Positions 42,004-51,502 are shown, counted from the stretch's first letter. The stretch is 64,000 bases of DNA from Taklimakanibacter albus (GCF_016595235.1 NZ_JAENHL010000007.1:1992043-2056042); one strand, 5' to 3'. Notes: generated by a model from the letters alone, not told the origin. A program made the numbers and translations.

Positions 42004-43101
42004 GTGGAAAAACCAGTCGAGCCTCCCCCCGCTCAACGCTCCAGGCCGTCGGGCCGACCCAGCGCCACACCGCCATCCACACCATCTCCACCCCGACCGC
42101 CCCCCAGGAAGGCCCCAGCTTCCGGATGGATCGCGCCTACCATCGTTGTGCTGATCTCGCTCGCTATCGCCGCGCTGTCGATCTGGTATCTCATTCATCC
42201 GGAACCGCTGATCGTTCAGGGCGAGGTCGACGCCACTCGCCTCGATATCGCGGCGCGCGTCGATGGGCGGGTGAGCGAGGTCGTGGCCGAACGCGGTCAG
42301 AATGTCGCCTCGGGTGCCGTTCTGGTGAAGATCGACAATCCCGAGACAGTGGCCAAGCACGAGCAGGCCGTCGCGGCCAAAGCGGTCGCCGAAGCCCAGC
42401 TCGCCAATATCGCAGCAGGAACGCGCGCCGAGGTTATAGCCCAGCGCAAGGCCGCGCTCGAACGTGCAGAAGCGGGCGTCGTATTCGTGCAGAAGTCTTT
42501 TGATCGGGTCAACCAGCTCGTGGCGCGCGGCAATGCCCCGCAGGCCAGGCTCGACCAGGTTTCGGACGAACTGCATGAAAGTCAGCGCGGTGTCGACCAG
42601 GCCCGATCCGCCTATGACCAAGCCGTCAACGGTTATACGGCCGAGGAACGCCAGATCGCTGCCGCCAATGTGGACAAGGCCGCGGCCGACATCGCCGCGG
42701 CGCAGTCGATCATCGATCAGATGACCGTCTACGCGCCGCTCGCCTCCCAGGTCTATCAGCGCAATATCGAACCGGGCGAATATGTCTCGCCGGGCGCCAC
42801 GCTGGTGACGCTGATCGATCTCTCCGATGTCTGGGTCCACTTCGACCTGCGTGAGGATTTGGTCAGAGACATCAAGGTCGGCAACCGCTTCACGGTCCGC
42901 ATCCCGGCGCTCGCCGATCGCGCGATCGAGGTCGAGGTCAAGCTGATCGCCACCAAGGGCGAATATGCGAGCTGGCGCGCCACCCGCTCGACCGGTGATT
43001 TCGATCTGCGCACCTTTGCGATCCGCGCCTATCCGGTTACGCCGGTGCCGGAGCTCAGGCCCGGCATGAGCGCCTATCTCGATTGGCGCGCGCGCAAATG
43101 A
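42004..43101 (+). CDS. HlyD family membrane-fusion protein (first)
   Basis: A 365-residue periplasmic adaptor. A proline-rich cytoplasmic N-terminus (residues 1-40) precedes one helix (VVLISLAIAALSIWYLI), then a biotinyl-lipoyl-like half (ARVDGRVSEVVAERGQ), a long alpha-helical hairpin (residues 115-235) and a beta-barrel end. The GTG at 42004 follows GAGGG by seven bases. It is coupled by a four-base overlap to the tandem permease gene and probably links it to an outer-membrane channel. Confidence 0.88.
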   Translation: MEKPVEPPPAQRSRPSGRPSATPPSTPSPPRPPPRKAPASGWIAPTIVVLISLAIAALSIWYLIHPEPLIVQGEVDATRLDIAARVDGRVSEVVAERGQNVASGAVLVKIDNPETVAKHEQAVAAKAVAEAQLANIAAGTRAEVIAQRKAALERAEAGVVFVQKSFDRVNQLVARGNAPQARLDQVSDELHESQRGVDQARSAYDQAVNGYTAEERQIAAANVDKAAADIAAAQSIIDQMTVYAPLASQVYQRNIEPGEYVSPGATLVTLIDLSDVWVHFDLREDLVRDIKVGNRFTVRIPALADRAIEVEVKLIATKGEYASWRATRSTGDFDLRTFAIRAYPVTPVPELRPGMSAYLDWRARK

Positions 43102-45416
43102 AAAGACCGGCGAAACCTGGTTTCTGGCTCGTCGCCCGGCGCGAATGCCGCTGGCTGTTTCACGACCGTACCGCCCTCATCCTCATCTTCGGCGTGCCGC
43201 TCTTCGCCTTTCTGGTGCTGAGCGCCGTCTTCAGCCAGCCCGTCATCCGCGGGCTGGGCACGGTGGTCGTCGATGCCGATCGCTCGGAGACCTCGCGGGC
43301 CTTCATCGAGGAGGTCGCAACCGCTCCCGGCCTCAAGATCGTCGAGCGCCCAGGCGACCTCGCCGAAGCGGCGCGCGCGGTCAGGGCCGGCGATGCCATT
43401 GCAGCTATCTATATTCCGGCGAATTTCGAGCGGGACCTGAAGGCGCAGCGTCGCCCGCAGGTCGTGGCCTTCCACAATCAGCAGTTCCTGACCGCCGCCG
43501 GCATAGCCTCACAGGGCCTGGGCGATTCCCTCGCCGCCGCGGTGACGAAGGCAGCCCCTATCCGTGCCACGGCGCCTGCCGCCTCGCGGAGCGGATCGCT
43601 CGTCCCCGAAACCATCGCGCTCGTCAATCCGCAGCGCAACTATGCGCAATTCCTGCTGCGCGCGTTGCTGCCCATGGTCATTCATGTGGTGATCACCATC
43701 GCCGCCGGTTATTCGGTCGGGTCGGAGTTCCGGCGCCGCAGCATGCGCAGCTGGCTCGCTTGCGCCGGGGGAAACCCGATCGTCGCGCTCGCCGGCAAGA
43801 TGGCGCCGCTCTTCGCCATCTTCGTCGTCATCATGCTGTCTGTAGTGCTGATCCTCGAAGGCTGGTTCCAGATTCCCTTCAAGGGAAATGTAGCGATGAT
43901 GATCGCCGCCGGCATGCTGCTGATCGTCGGCTATATGGCGCTCGGCGCGCTCCTGCAGCTTCTGGTGCGCGACCTCGCCACCGGGCTGGGTCTCGCCGGC
44001 CTCATCGTCTCGCCGGCCTTCGGTTATGCCGGCGTAGGATTCCCGACACTCGGCATGAACGCCTTCGCGGAAGGCTGGAGCACCATCCTGCCCTTGCGCT
44101 GGTACATGGCCGTCCTGCTGGGCCAGGCGGCGCGCGGGCTGCCGCCGCATCAGTCGGCGCATGCCTTCGCCATGCTCGCCGCTTTGGCCGTCGGCCTGTC
44201 ACTGCTCGCTTTGTTCCGTCTCGGGGCGATCATCCGCAAGCCCTCTCGCGAAAAAGAAGTGGCGCCGGCGAGATCGATCACGGAAGCACCCCGCGGACTG
44301 GGCCAGGCCTTCGCCACAGAATGGCGGCGCGTTCTTGCGACCCGCGGCGCCTTCGCTTTGCTCGTCCTCGCACCGCTGATCTACGGCGCCTACTATCCGC
44401 AACCTTATCTCACGCAGATCCTGCGCAAAGTCCCTATCGTGGTCGTGGACAACGACCTCAGTGAGCTCAGTCGCGCTCTGGTGCAGACACTCGATGCCAG
44501 CGGGGCCGTGCGGGTGGCGGCGAATGTGGCTACATTGGCCGAGGCCCACGATGTCATTCAGCGCGGTGAGGCCTTCGCCGCCGTGGGCATTCCGACCGGC
44601 ACCGAGCGCGACGTGCTCAAGGGCAATAAAGCGCATATTCCGGTCTATGCCGACGCCACCTATCTGTTCATCTTCAGATCGACGGCAAGCGCCATCGCCG
44701 TCGCCATCAACACGCTCTCCTCCGACATCGCTCTCGCCGGCGCGCGCCGCGACGGCAGTCTGGCCCGGACGACGCTCGCTTCCGTCAGTCCCGCCAATGT
44801 CCTGCTCCAGCCGATCTTCAATCCGGTGGGCGGCTATGCCAATTACATCGTGCCGGCGGCCTTCGTGCTGATCCTGCAGCAGACCTTGCTCATCGGCGCC
44901 GCCATGATGACCGTCGGCACGACGCTTCATGGCAGCGCCTTCACCAACGTGCTCGGTCGCGGTGTTGCGCATCTCACGCTCTATCTGCCGGTGCTCGCTC
45001 TCTATCTCATCGTCCTGCCGCGCTTCTACGGTTTCTCGGCGCTCGGTGATCCGTTGCAGCTCGCCGTACTGGCTTCTCTCTTCGTGCTCGCCACCAGCTT
45101 CATGGGGCAGATGGCGGGCGCCTGGTTCAAGAATCCCGAAACGCCCACACTTATCTTCCTGGCCACCAGCCTGCCGCAGTTCTTCCTGACCGGCTTCTCC
45201 TGGCCGCGCGAAGCCATTCCGGATGCAGTCCTAGCCGCCGGCCGCATTTTTCCGGCCGATCCGGCGATCGATGGACTGGTGCGCATCAATCAGCTCGGCG
45301 CCCGTCTGTGGGAAGTGGGGCATGACTGGCGCGATCTCGCGATCCTGACCGTCGTCTATCTTCTGCTCGCAGTGATTTCCGCTTATTTTCTGAGGCGAGA
45401 CCATGTCAAAGCGTAG
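43098..45416 (+). CDS. Tandem ABC-2 type permease (fused duplicate)
   Basis: A 772-residue inner-membrane protein made of two similar ABC-2 permease units of about 380 residues. Each begins with a helix, then an extracytoplasmic domain (VVVDADRSETSRAF in unit 1, VVVDNDLSELSRAL in unit 2), then five helices. The internal match of those motifs shows duplication and fusion. No ATP-binding subunit is encoded on either side, which is odd for this exporter class. ATG at 43098 overlaps the previous stop. Confidence 0.88.
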   Translation: MKRPAKPGFWLVARRECRWLFHDRTALILIFGVPLFAFLVLSAVFSQPVIRGLGTVVVDADRSETSRAFIEEVATAPGLKIVERPGDLAEAARAVRAGDAIAAIYIPANFERDLKAQRRPQVVAFHNQQFLTAAGIASQGLGDSLAAAVTKAAPIRATAPAASRSGSLVPETIALVNPQRNYAQFLLRALLPMVIHVVITIAAGYSVGSEFRRRSMRSWLACAGGNPIVALAGKMAPLFAIFVVIMLSVVLILEGWFQIPFKGNVAMMIAAGMLLIVGYMALGALLQLLVRDLATGLGLAGLIVSPAFGYAGVGFPTLGMNAFAEGWSTILPLRWYMAVLLGQAARGLPPHQSAHAFAMLAALAVGLSLLALFRLGAIIRKPSREKEVAPARSITEAPRGLGQAFATEWRRVLATRGAFALLVLAPLIYGAYYPQPYLTQILRKVPIVVVDNDLSELSRALVQTLDASGAVRVAANVATLAEAHDVIQRGEAFAAVGIPTGTERDVLKGNKAHIPVYADATYLFIFRSTASAIAVAINTLSSDIALAGARRDGSLARTTLASVSPANVLLQPIFNPVGGYANYIVPAAFVLILQQTLLIGAAMMTVGTTLHGSAFTNVLGRGVAHLTLYLPVLALYLIVLPRFYGFSALGDPLQLAVLASLFVLATSFMGQMAGAWFKNPETPTLIFLATSLPQFFLTGFSWPREAIPDAVLAAGRIFPADPAIDGLVRINQLGARLWEVGHDWRDLAILTVVYLLLAVISAYFLRRDHVKA

Positions 45417-46374
45417 CATCGGCAAGCTTGCCATCGCCCTTCTGCTCCTCGCCGGCGTCGGGGCTGGATTTGCCCTGTGGCCATCGGCCGAACCACAACC
45501 GGCTTTGGGTGTCGTCCGGGCTACCCAATTGCGTGTCGCGCCCGAAGTGGGCGGGCATCTCGCCACGATCAAGGTCCGCAAAGGCGATCACGTCGCGGCG
45601 GGTGACATCGTCGCCGAATTGTCGGCGCTGGAGCTGACCGCATCGGTCGGACAGGCCCGTGCGACTCTCGCCGCAGCTCGCGCCGAGCGCGATCACATCT
45701 ATGCCGGCGTGCGCGCCGAGGAGATCGCGGTACTGGCAGATGAGGTCTCCAAGACCCAGTCCAGCCTGAGCTTCTTCGAGAAGGAGCTCGAGCGCTCCAC
45801 CTATCTGGCGTCGCGCGATTTCGCCTCGCAGCAGTCGCTCGACGAGGCCACCAGGAATGTCGCGACCACCCGCGCCGCCCTTGCCGGTGCCAAGGCCGAA
45901 CATGCGGCGGCGGTAGCCGGCGCGACGCCGCAGGAGCGGGCAATCGCCGATGCGCAGGTCCATGCCGCCGAAGCCGCGCTCGCGGTGCTCGAGCGCCGCC
46001 TGGAGAAAACTGTTCTGCGGGCGCCGACCGACGGGACCGTCAGCGTGATCGTCGGCGAGATCGGTGAGGCGGTGCGCGCCGGCCAGCCGGTGCTGGCCAT
46101 CGAAGCGAATGGCAAACCCTGGCTTTCCATCAATTTGCGTGAGGATGGATTACGCGGCCTGGCCATCGGCTCGACCGTCAAGGTCGCCCGCGCGGGCAAG
46201 GACGGCGTCACCCAGGCGGTGGTGAGCGAGCTCATGCCGATCGGGACCTTCGCGACGTGGCAGGCCGAGCGGACAGTAGGTGACCACGACCGCAATACGT
46301 TGCGTCTGCGTCTCGACCCGCAAAGCGACCAAGCCGAGTTTCAGCCCGGCATGACGGTGCGTCTCGTGCCTTAG
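45403..46374 (+). CDS. HlyD family membrane-fusion protein (second)
   Basis: A 323-residue adaptor: one N-terminal helix (LAIALLLLAGVGAGFALW), lipoyl half (RVAPEVGGHLATIKVRKGDH), a helical hairpin of about 110 residues and a beta barrel with NLREDGLRGLAIGS. It overlaps the permease gene by 14 bases and differs in sequence from the first adaptor, so the pair may form a mixed ring or serve two halves of the fused permease. Confidence 0.88.
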   Translation: MSKRSIGKLAIALLLLAGVGAGFALWPSAEPQPALGVVRATQLRVAPEVGGHLATIKVRKGDHVAAGDIVAELSALELTASVGQARATLAAARAERDHIYAGVRAEEIAVLADEVSKTQSSLSFFEKELERSTYLASRDFASQQSLDEATRNVATTRAALAGAKAEHAAAVAGATPQERAIADAQVHAAEAALAVLERRLEKTVLRAPTDGTVSVIVGEIGEAVRAGQPVLAIEANGKPWLSINLREDGLRGLAIGSTVKVARAGKDGVTQAVVSELMPIGTFATWQAERTVGDHDRNTLRLRLDPQSDQAEFQPGMTVRLVP

Positions 46375-46424
46375 CTGCGGCTTTCCACGACGCGCATAGC
46401 ACCGTCCACAAAAGACTGAGCCGA

Positions 46425-46442
46425 CTGTCACAGAACTTTTAC
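46425..46442 (+). promoter_or_regulatory. PHO box upstream of phnG
   Basis: CTGTCAC-AGAA-CTTTTAC has the 7-4-7 layout of PhoB sites; the first half is a strong match, the second weaker. It ends 23 bp before the phnG start at 46466. Phosphate-starvation control is expected for a carbon-phosphorus lyase operon. Confidence 0.5.
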
Positions 46443-46465
46443 AATGGGCTGTTTGATAGCCCGCC

Positions 46466-46933
46466 ATGGCCCTCGATTCCCCGCAATCCAAGAATGAAAC
46501 AACGGCGCGCCAGAAATGGATGTCGCTGCTCGCTGGCGCCAGGAAAGAGCGGCTCGATGCGCTTTTTCCACGCGACCGCCGCCCCTCCTTCACCTATTTG
46601 CGCAAGCCCGAGACCGGTCTCGTGATGCTGCGCGGTCGCCAGGGCGGCACCGGCAGCCCGTTCAATGTCGGCGAAGCCACGCTGACGCGCTGCAGCATCC
46701 GCCTCGCCAATGGCACGGTCGGCCATGCTTTCGTGATGGGCCGCTCGCATGAGCATGCGGTGAGCGCCGCGGTCTGCGACGCTCTGCTGCAGGGCGCCGA
46801 AAACGCGCAGCTGACGGAAGCGGTGATCACGCCGCTGGCCCATGAGCGCGCCGAGCGCGAACGCCAGATGGCGCTCAAGAACGCCGCGACGAAAGTAGAC
46901 TTCTTTACGATGGTGAGGGGCGATGTCGACTGA
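46466..46933 (+). CDS. phnG: C-P lyase subunit PhnG
   Basis: A 155-residue subunit of the PhnGHIJ core complex, which moves the alkylphosphonate onto ribose and cleaves its C-P bond. The RQKWMSLLAGARKERLDALF start, the ETGLVMLRGRQGGTGSPFNV segment and the SHEHAVSAAVCDALLQ helix are typical. It is the first gene of the phnGHIJKL operon and overlaps phnH by 11 bases. Confidence 0.94.
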   Translation: MALDSPQSKNETTARQKWMSLLAGARKERLDALFPRDRRPSFTYLRKPETGLVMLRGRQGGTGSPFNVGEATLTRCSIRLANGTVGHAFVMGRSHEHAVSAAVCDALLQGAENAQLTEAVITPLAHERAERERQMALKNAATKVDFFTMVRGDVD

Positions 46934-47522
46934 ACTCTTGAGCGGTTTCACCGACCAGGCGCGCGGCAGCGCTGAAGCCTTCCGGGTGATGCTCGACGCC
47001 ATGGCGCAGCCCGGCCGTATCCTGCCGCTGAAGCCTGATTTCGCGGCGCCGGCGCCGCTCTTCGACTCCACCGCGGCGATCTGCCTGACCCTGTGCGACT
47101 ATGACACGCCGCTCTGGCTCGACGACAGCCTGCGAGAGGCGGCCGTCATCGACTATCTGCGGTTCCACACGGGTGCACGCATCGAGAATGACAGCTCGCA
47201 GGCGAGCTTCCTTCTCTGCACGCCGGCAACCGCCGCCGAAGCGCTAGCCCGGGCCAGTATCGGCAATGCCGAATACCCCGATGCCTCGGCGACCCTCGTC
47301 ATCCAGGTCCCCGATTTCTCAGGCGACAGGCTGACGCTGAAGGGTCCCGGCATCAAGGACGAACGCGCTTTCACCACCGCCGGCCTCGACGCTCGTTTCT
47401 GGGCGCTGATGGATGAAAATCACCAGCTCTTCCCCTTGGGACGCGATGTCTATTTCGCCGCGCCTCAGGAAATCGCGGCCCTGCCGCGCTCGACGCAAAT
47501 CAAGAGAGAAGGTCAGGCCTGA
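46923..47522 (+). CDS. phnH: C-P lyase subunit PhnH
   Basis: A 199-residue subunit of the C-P lyase core. The GFTDQARGSAEAFRVMLDAM start and AQPGRI motif, and the FSGDRLTLKGPGIKD segment, identify it. It overlaps phnI by one base (TGATG). No separate catalytic residues are known for this subunit, which is a distant pyridoxal-transferase-fold relative. Confidence 0.94.
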   Translation: MSTELLSGFTDQARGSAEAFRVMLDAMAQPGRILPLKPDFAAPAPLFDSTAAICLTLCDYDTPLWLDDSLREAAVIDYLRFHTGARIENDSSQASFLLCTPATAAEALARASIGNAEYPDASATLVIQVPDFSGDRLTLKGPGIKDERAFTTAGLDARFWALMDENHQLFPLGRDVYFAAPQEIAALPRSTQIKREGQA

Positions 47523-48604
47523 TGTATGTCGCGGTCAAAGGTGGAGAAAAGGCTATCGATGCGGCGCATCGCCTCCTTGGCGAAGAACGCCGTGGAAATC
47601 CCGACATTCCCGAAATCACCACCACGCAGATCGGCGAGCAGCTCACCTTGGCCGTCGACCGGGTGATGACCGAAGGCTCGCTGTACGACCGTGAGCTCGC
47701 GGCCGTGGCGATCAAGCAGGCGCGCGGCGACCTCATCGAGGCGATCTTCCTCATCCGTGCCTCACGCACCACTTTGCCGCGCTATGGTTATTCGACGCCG
47801 ATCGAGACCTCGGACATGCTGATCCGCCGCCGCATCTCGGCCGCCTTCAAGGACATGCCGGGCGGCCAGATCTTAGGCCCCACTTTCGACTACACCCATC
47901 GCCTCCTCGAATTCGAGGCGAGCGAGACTCCAGCAGCGCCTGTCGAAACCGGTCCCGCCGATCTCGACCGCACCATGCCGCGCGTTCTCGACCTGATCGG
48001 CGCCGAAGGCCTGATCGAAGCCGCTTCCTCGACCTCGGGCGAACCGGGCGATCTCACCCGCGAGCCGCTCGCTTTCCCGGCCGATCGCGACCTGCGCCTG
48101 CAGAGCCTGGTGCGCGGCGATGAAGGTTTCCTGCTGGCGCTCGGCTATTCGACCCAGCGCGGTTATGGCCGCTCGCATCCTTTCGCCGGCGAGATCCGTT
48201 ATGGCGAGGTAGCGGTGAGCTTCACGCCGGAAGAACTCGGCTTCGAGATCGAGATCGGCGCCATCGACATCACCGAATGCGAGATGATCAACCAGTTCAA
48301 AGGCTCGGCCGGCGTGCCGCCGCAATTCACCCGCGGCTACGGCTTAAGCTTCGGCCAGTGCGAGCGCAAAGCTATGTCGATGGCGCTCGTCGATCGCGCT
48401 CTGCGGGTACGTGAGCTCGACGAGGAGCAGACGGCGCCTGCTCAGGATGAGGAATTCGTGCTTTCGCATGCCGACAATGTGCAGGCGACGGGTTTCGTCG
48501 AGCATCTGAAGCTGCCGCATTATGTGGATTTCCAGGCCGAGCTCGAATTGCTGAGGCGCCTGCGCCGCGAAGCGCAAGGCCTCGATCAGGAGGCGGCGGA
48601 ATGA
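47522..48604 (+). CDS. phnI: C-P lyase subunit PhnI
   Basis: A 360-residue subunit. MYVAVKGGEKAIDAAHRLL, the QARGDLIEAIFLIRA segment and GYSTQRGYGRSHPFAGEIRY are family marks. PhnI, with PhnG and PhnH, exchanges the adenine of a nucleotide for the phosphonate. It overlaps phnJ by four bases. Confidence 0.95.
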   Translation: MYVAVKGGEKAIDAAHRLLGEERRGNPDIPEITTTQIGEQLTLAVDRVMTEGSLYDRELAAVAIKQARGDLIEAIFLIRASRTTLPRYGYSTPIETSDMLIRRRISAAFKDMPGGQILGPTFDYTHRLLEFEASETPAAPVETGPADLDRTMPRVLDLIGAEGLIEAASSTSGEPGDLTREPLAFPADRDLRLQSLVRGDEGFLLALGYSTQRGYGRSHPFAGEIRYGEVAVSFTPEELGFEIEIGAIDITECEMINQFKGSAGVPPQFTRGYGLSFGQCERKAMSMALVDRALRVRELDEEQTAPAQDEEFVLSHADNVQATGFVEHLKLPHYVDFQAELELLRRLRREAQGLDQEAAE

Positions 48605-49437
48605 CCACCGGCTACAACTTCGCTTATCTCAACGAACAGACCAAACGTATGATCCGGCGGGCGCTTCTGAAGGCGGTCGCCATTCCGGGCTACCAGGTGC
48701 CCTTCGCCAGCCGCGAAATGCCGATGCCTTATGGCTGGGGCACCGGCGGCGTCCAGGTGACGGCGTCGATCCTCACCCCCGGCGACACGCTGAAGGTCAT
48801 CGACCAGGGCGCCGACGACACCACCAATGCGGTGAGCATCCGCAAATTCTTCGTGCGCACCGCCGGTGTGGCAACGACCGAAGAAACCGAGAAGGCTTCG
48901 ATCATCCAGACCCGGCATCGTGTTCCCGAGGCCAGCCTGCGCGAGGACCAGATCCTCGTCTATCAGGTGCCGATCCCCGAACCTTTGCGTTTCCTCGAGC
49001 CGCGCGAGACCGAGACCCGCAAGATGCATGCGCTCGAAGAATACGGCATCATGCATGTGAAGCTGTATGAGGATATCGCGCGTCACGGCCATATCGCCAC
49101 GGCTTACGCCTATCCGGCCAAGGTGAACGGGCGATATGTCTTCGATCCCTCGCCGATCCCCAAATTCGACAATCCCAAGCTCGACGATTGCGCCGCCCTC
49201 CAGCTTTTCGGCGCCGGCCGCGAGAAGCGCATCTATGCCGTGCCGCCTTATACGAAGGTGACGAGCCTCGATTTCGAGGACCATCCTTTCAGCGTGCAGA
49301 AATGGGAAGAGCCTTGCGCGCTCTGCGGCTCGACCACCACCTATCTCGACGAGATCATTCTCGACGACAAGGGCAAGCGCATGTTCGTCTGCTCCGACAC
49401 CGACCATTGCCGCAAGGCGCAGGAGAAAGCGGCATGA
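48601..49437 (+). CDS. phnJ: C-P lyase radical SAM subunit PhnJ
   Basis: A 278-residue iron-sulphur enzyme that breaks the C-P bond. The cysteines C239, C242, C264 and C270 fall two residues before those of the E. coli enzyme (241, 244, 266 and 272), so the cluster ligands and the radical-carrying cysteine are conserved. Its glycine-rich GYQVPFASREMPMPYGWGTG segment is also intact. It overlaps phnK by four bases. Confidence 0.96.
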   Translation: MTTGYNFAYLNEQTKRMIRRALLKAVAIPGYQVPFASREMPMPYGWGTGGVQVTASILTPGDTLKVIDQGADDTTNAVSIRKFFVRTAGVATTEETEKASIIQTRHRVPEASLREDQILVYQVPIPEPLRFLEPRETETRKMHALEEYGIMHVKLYEDIARHGHIATAYAYPAKVNGRYVFDPSPIPKFDNPKLDDCAALQLFGAGREKRIYAVPPYTKVTSLDFEDHPFSVQKWEEPCALCGSTTTYLDEIILDDKGKRMFVCSDTDHCRKAQEKAA

Positions 49438-50207
49438 CCAAACCTCTGCTCGTTGCCGAGAATATCAGCAAATATTACGACGGCCGCGTCGCCTGCGAGA
49501 AAGTGAATTTCGAGCTGTGGCCGGGCGAGGTCCTGGCGATCGTCGGGGAATCGGGCTCGGGCAAGACCACCTTGCTCAAATGCCTGTCGATGCAGATCGC
49601 CCCCAATGCCGGGCGCGTGCTTTATTCCCTGCGCGATGGGCGCACCGAGTCGCTGTCAGATCTGAGCGAGGCCGAGCGCCGCTTCCTGATGCGCACCGAC
49701 TGGGGCTTCGTGCATCAGGATCCGCGCGAGGGCCTGCGTATGGGCGTGTCGGCCGGCGCCAATGTCGGCGAACGCCTGATGGCGGTGGGCGAACGCCATT
49801 ATGGCCGCATCCGGTCGACCGCGCTCGACTGGCTCAACCGCGTCGAGATTGCAGGCGACCGCATCGATGAAAGCCCGCGCAATTATTCCGGCGGCATGCG
49901 TCAGCGCCTGCAGATCGCCCGCAATCTCGTCACCGCCCCTCGCCTGGTTTTCATGGACGAGCCGACCGGCGGCCTCGACGTCTCGGTGCAAGCCCGTCTG
50001 CTCGACCTTCTGCGCGGGCTGGTGCGCACGCTGGGCCTGTCGGTCGTCATCGTGACGCACGATCTCGCGGTGGCGCGCCTTCTCTCCACCCGCATCCTGG
50101 TCATGCAGCAGGGCAAGGTCATCGAGACCGGTCTCACCGACCAGGTGCTCGAGGACCCGCAGGCGCCCTACACCCAGCTTCTCGTCTCCTCCGTCCTGCA
50201 AGTGTGA
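49434..50207 (+). CDS. phnK: Phosphonate C-P lyase ATP-binding protein PhnK
   Basis: A 257-residue ABC-type ATPase that associates with the C-P lyase core rather than with a membrane pore. Walker A GESGSGKTT, signature YSGGMRQRLQ and Walker B LVFMDEPTGGLD are visible, and the N-terminus LLVAENISKYYDGRVACEKV is typical. ATG at 49434 overlaps phnJ; a longer open frame to 49188 lies within phnJ and is rejected. Confidence 0.94.
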   Translation: MTKPLLVAENISKYYDGRVACEKVNFELWPGEVLAIVGESGSGKTTLLKCLSMQIAPNAGRVLYSLRDGRTESLSDLSEAERRFLMRTDWGFVHQDPREGLRMGVSAGANVGERLMAVGERHYGRIRSTALDWLNRVEIAGDRIDESPRNYSGGMRQRLQIARNLVTAPRLVFMDEPTGGLDVSVQARLLDLLRGLVRTLGLSVVIVTHDLAVARLLSTRILVMQQGKVIETGLTDQVLEDPQAPYTQLLVSSVLQV

Positions 50208-50211
50208 CCCG

Positions 50212-50901
50212 ATGCGCACCATTCTCAAGATCCGCAATCTCGCCAAGCAGTTCCGCCTGCATCTCCAGGGCGGCGTGCGCATTCCGGTCTTCGACGACCT
50301 CCATCTGGAGCTCGCCGAGGGCGAGGCGCTGGCCGTCACCGGTCCGTCCGGCAAGGGCAAGAGCTCGCTGCTCAAGATCATCTACGGCACCTACAAAGCA
50401 GGCCAGGGCGAGATCCTGGTGCGCCATGACGACAGCTGGGTCGATCTCGCGCAGGCCGAGCCGCGCCAGGTGCTGGAAGCGCGCCGCCGCACGATCGGTT
50501 ACGTCACCCAGTTCCTGCGCGTCATCCCGCGCGTGCCGACCCTCGATATCGTTTCCGAGCCCTTGCTCGAACGCGGTATTGCTCCGGAGCTGGCGCGCGA
50601 ACGTGCCGCCTTGCTGCTCGAAAGGCTGAACATCCCCGAGCGCCTGTGGTCGCTTTCACCCATGACCTTCTCGGGCGGCGAGCAGCAGCGTGTGAACATC
50701 GCCCGTGGTTTCGCCGCGCACTATCCGATCCTGCTCCTCGATGAGCCGACCGCCTCGCTCGATCAGGAGAACAAGGCGCGCGTCCTCAAGATGATCGACG
50801 AAGCGCGGGACCAGGGCTCCGCCATCATCGGCATCTTCCACGACGCATCCGACCGCAAGGCCGTGTGCACGCGTGAATTTGATTTGACCCGAGCGGCTTA
50901 A
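50212..50901 (+). CDS. phnL: Phosphonate C-P lyase ATP-binding protein PhnL
   Basis: A 229-residue ABC-type ATPase. Walker A GPSGKGKSS (Lys replacing the usual Ala/Ser), signature FSGGEQQRVNIA and Walker B ILLLDEPTASLD are present. It works with PhnK on the core complex. It is the last gene of the first phn segment; a palindromic repeat follows. Confidence 0.94.
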   Translation: MRTILKIRNLAKQFRLHLQGGVRIPVFDDLHLELAEGEALAVTGPSGKGKSSLLKIIYGTYKAGQGEILVRHDDSWVDLAQAEPRQVLEARRRTIGYVTQFLRVIPRVPTLDIVSEPLLERGIAPELARERAALLLERLNIPERLWSLSPMTFSGGEQQRVNIARGFAAHYPILLLDEPTASLDQENKARVLKMIDEARDQGSAIIGIFHDASDRKAVCTREFDLTRAA

Positions 50902-50920
50902 GGGCTTGCGGCTTCATTTC

Positions 50921-51029
50921 CCTCGTCCTGAGGTGCGAGCGCAGCGAGCCTCGAAGGACATGTTTCACCAGGCTCGCTCTATCCTGAGGGATGCTTCGAG
51001 GGCCGCTTCGCGGCCACCTCAGCATGAGG
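50921..51029. repeat. Dispersed palindromic repeat A, copy 2 (complete)
   Basis: CCTCGTCCTGAGGTGCGAGC at the left and an arm ending CCACCTCAGCATGAGGG at the right; near-identical to copy 1 (22981) except for the central 30 bases. It lies between phnL and the opposing NTF2-like gene, where it could end transcription from both sides. Confidence 0.75.
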
Positions 51030-51063
51030 GTCTTAGAGAGGCTTTCTGAACCGATACTCGGTC

Positions 51064-51411
51064 TTACGTAACCGAATAACGATCGATCACCCACAGCCAC
51101 GTCCCACCCGATTGCCGGCGGGCGACCTCGGCGGTGATGCTGCCGTCGGGTAGATGCGTCGAGGTGAGCGCCACATCGCCATTGATCACGGCCGGGCTCT
51201 GCTTGCCCTTGGCGAACTTTCGACCCTCGGCGGCAAAGCCCTCAAACAGCGCCCGGATGGCCTCGTGGCCGCGAATCAATGCCCCCTCGCCCGTGTCGAT
51301 GACCGCATCGGGCGCGAACAACGCCACCATGCCGTCGATATCGCCCGCCCATTGCCGCTCGATCAGGAACTGCTCGAGATCCTGAGGGTCGCGTGCCTTT
51401 TCTGTCGTCAT
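51064..51411 (-). CDS. NTF2/SnoaL-like fold protein
   Basis: A 115-residue single-domain protein of the NTF2-like superfamily (LEQFLIERQWAGDIDGMVAL, FAPDAVIDTGEGALIRGHEAI). It faces the opposite way between phnL and phnC. ATG at 51411 is preferred because GGGAGGA is seven bases before it; GTG at 51414 is an alternative. Members bind small molecules or act as isomerases or hydrolases; a role in phosphonate breakdown is suggested only by place. Confidence 0.82.
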   Translation of the reverse strand: MTTEKARDPQDLEQFLIERQWAGDIDGMVALFAPDAVIDTGEGALIRGHEAIRALFEGFAAEGRKFAKGKQSPAVINGDVALTSTHLPDGSITAEVARRQSGGTWLWVIDRYSVT

Positions 51412-51502
51412 CACAAGTCCTCCCGCAATCGTGAACAGTGGAATTTAGGGAGAATGCCTGTGTTTTTCCACAGGCAGTGGAACACCACGTCTCTTAGTCC
51501 GA

